NCBI GenBank assembly: GCA_937870635.1
Contig: CALMZP010000118.1
Span: forward strand, 1-64,000
DNA length: 64,000 bases
Reading direction: 5' to 3'
From: an uncultured Acidobacteriota bacterium
GTDB lineage: Bacteria > Acidobacteriota > Thermoanaerobaculia > Gp7-AA8
The first letter of the stretch is position 1, and each line of letters begins with the position of its first letter. The position numbers were made by a program, and so were the translations under genes. This document shows positions 63,309 to 64,000 of the stretch, in pieces. The notes beneath the pieces are model-generated. The model saw only the letters and a program-made list of their open reading frames with translations, was not told where the DNA came from and did not search any database.

Positions 63309-63779
63309 ATGCCGCTCGTTCAACCGATGGAACGTGGCGAAAGCGAGCGGATCGAGATCACTATCAGCAGCCGCTTCGAAAATATCGAACTTGTTCAGGT
63401 GATCGCAGAACACCTGTGCGAGAACGCGGGAGTTGATGAGGACGGATCCCACTGGGTAGGAATGGCCGTTCGCGAAGCGGTGGCGAACGCAATTAAGCAC
63501 GGGAACAAACTAGACATACGGAAAAAGGTCAACGCGACGTTCGATCTTCGCGGGTCAGAGCTCGAGATCACCGTCTCCGACGAGGGAGCGGGATTCGATC
63601 CGGCGAATGTCAGCGACCCGTTGAACCCCCAGAACCTGATGAAGACCAGCGGTCGCGGGATCTTCTACATGAAAACCTTCATGGACCGGGTCGACTATTC
63701 GTTTCATCCGAACGGCGGGACGTCACTGGTCATGACCAAGAATCTGGCAGCGCAGCAGGGAATCGCAAAAAGTTCATAA
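63309..63779 (+). CDS. RsbW-like ATP-binding anti-sigma kinase
   Basis: The 156-residue GHKL protein has an N-box (VREAVANAIKHGN), G1 (DEGAGFDP) and G2 (SGRGIFYMKTFMDRV) motifs of RsbW/SpoIIAB-type anti-sigma factors, which phosphorylate a STAS antagonist. ATG 63309 is taken; ATG 63327 (MERGESERIEIT) is a possible internal start. The STAS gene follows 36 bp downstream, completing a partner-switch. Confidence 0.87.
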   Translation: MPLVQPMERGESERIEITISSRFENIELVQVIAEHLCENAGVDEDGSHWVGMAVREAVANAIKHGNKLDIRKKVNATFDLRGSELEITVSDEGAGFDPANVSDPLNPQNLMKTSGRGIFYMKTFMDRVDYSFHPNGGTSLVMTKNLAAQQGIAKSS

Positions 63780-63815
63780 AGAGGCTCTTGCAGCATCGGG
63801 TCAAAGGAGAAAGCA

Positions 63816-64000
63816 ATGAAATCCAGCACACACACCGTCGACGGAGTCGAGGTCATCAAGCTCGAAGGAAAGATCACGATCGGGTCGGGTGACTCTCAGC
63901 TGCGCGAGGTGATCACCAACGCGCTCAACCAGGGCCACAACAACCTGCTGCTCGACATGGGCGGCGTGACGACGATCGACTCGTCGGGCATCGGCGAGCT
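63816..64000 (+). CDS. STAS-domain anti-sigma factor antagonist (partial)
   Basis: The N-terminal 61 residues are present (MKSSTHTVDGVEVIKLEGK onward) with the phosphorylatable serine loop TTIDSSGIGEL at the window edge. A ggag site (aaaggagaaagca) precedes ATG 63816. It should be the substrate of the upstream RsbW-like kinase and release a sigma or other target when unphosphorylated. Confidence 0.9.
   Translation, partial: MKSSTHTVDGVEVIKLEGKITIGSGDSQLREVITNALNQGHNNLLLDMGGVTTIDSSGIGE

Overview
The window looks like a chromosomal piece of a high-GC, Gram-negative, heterotrophic bacterium, most likely Acidobacteriota or a close relative. This is inference from gene content: four large Oar-type TonB-dependent receptors with an N-terminal carboxypeptidase-regulatory-like domain and no SusD partner, a Pkn-type Ser/Thr kinase with TPRs, a PEGA-domain protein, sulfatase-TPR lipoproteins, a selenocysteine-containing SelD, and dense intergenic repeats. 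No rRNA, CRISPR array, phage or intact transposase is seen. Genes are tightly packed; many neighbours overlap by 4 bp (ATGA/GTGA/TTGA), which settled many start codons.

Layout. 1-2.2 kb: two chimeric-looking genes (a RimO body with a ribosomal-protein-L4-like N-terminus; a GT39-like membrane protein joined to a TPR fragment) separated by repeats. 2.2-4.9 kb: clpB with a HAIR-like operator. 5-8.6 kb: two-subunit class I fumarase, an aspartase/fumarase-family lyase and thpR. 8.7-11.1 kb: rlmN, a small unknown, an AlkA-like glycosylase and tRNA-Cys, all leftward. 11.4-13.6 kb: ECF sigma, zinc-finger anti-sigma, b-type cytochrome and a Tat-exported molybdopterin oxidoreductase in one overlapping string. 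13.6-21.7 kb: an HlyD remnant, an MFS transporter, a KdpD/KdpE-like pair, a small membrane protein, Kup and a ClC channel, then tRNA-Asn and an M16 peptidase remnant. 22.2-32.1 kb: a LacI-controlled glucan-use locus (TonB receptor, PF10091-type glucanase lipoprotein, sugar ABC binding protein and two permeases, divergent GH1 beta-glucosidase) around a perfect operator. 32.3-39.2 kb: pxpA, holA, dksA-like, rlmH, an enhancer-binding-protein-like regulator with an altered GAFTGA loop, rsfS, nadD, obg, rpmA, rplU. 39.4-49.3 kb: three more Oar-like receptors and a small lipoprotein. 49.4-57.4 kb: sulfatase-TPR lipoprotein, acyl-CoA carboxylase beta subunit, a small DUF507-like gene, a TldD-like peptidase with an unknown partner, and a Ser/Thr kinase. 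57.5-64 kb: an EF-G paralogue, PEGA and DUF2007 proteins, selD with an in-frame UGA, a zinc peptidase, and the start of an RsbW/STAS partner-switching module.

The most unusual theme is the repeat biology. Nearly twenty intergenic loci carry short tandem arrays whose unit is almost always 7 bp but whose sequence differs from locus to locus (GGTTAAC, GGATTTT, TGTTGAA, AGCCAAG, GACCTTC and others). Most are laid out as an array, a short spacer, then the inverted array. Several run into start codons, signal peptides or stop codons. Separate REP-like palindromes (core GCGGGCGACCTCGCCCGC and others) sit between genes, inside two coding sequences (nadD, rimO), and exactly at the truncated ends of two gene remnants. 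Sites were read by eye; no database search or folding program was run.
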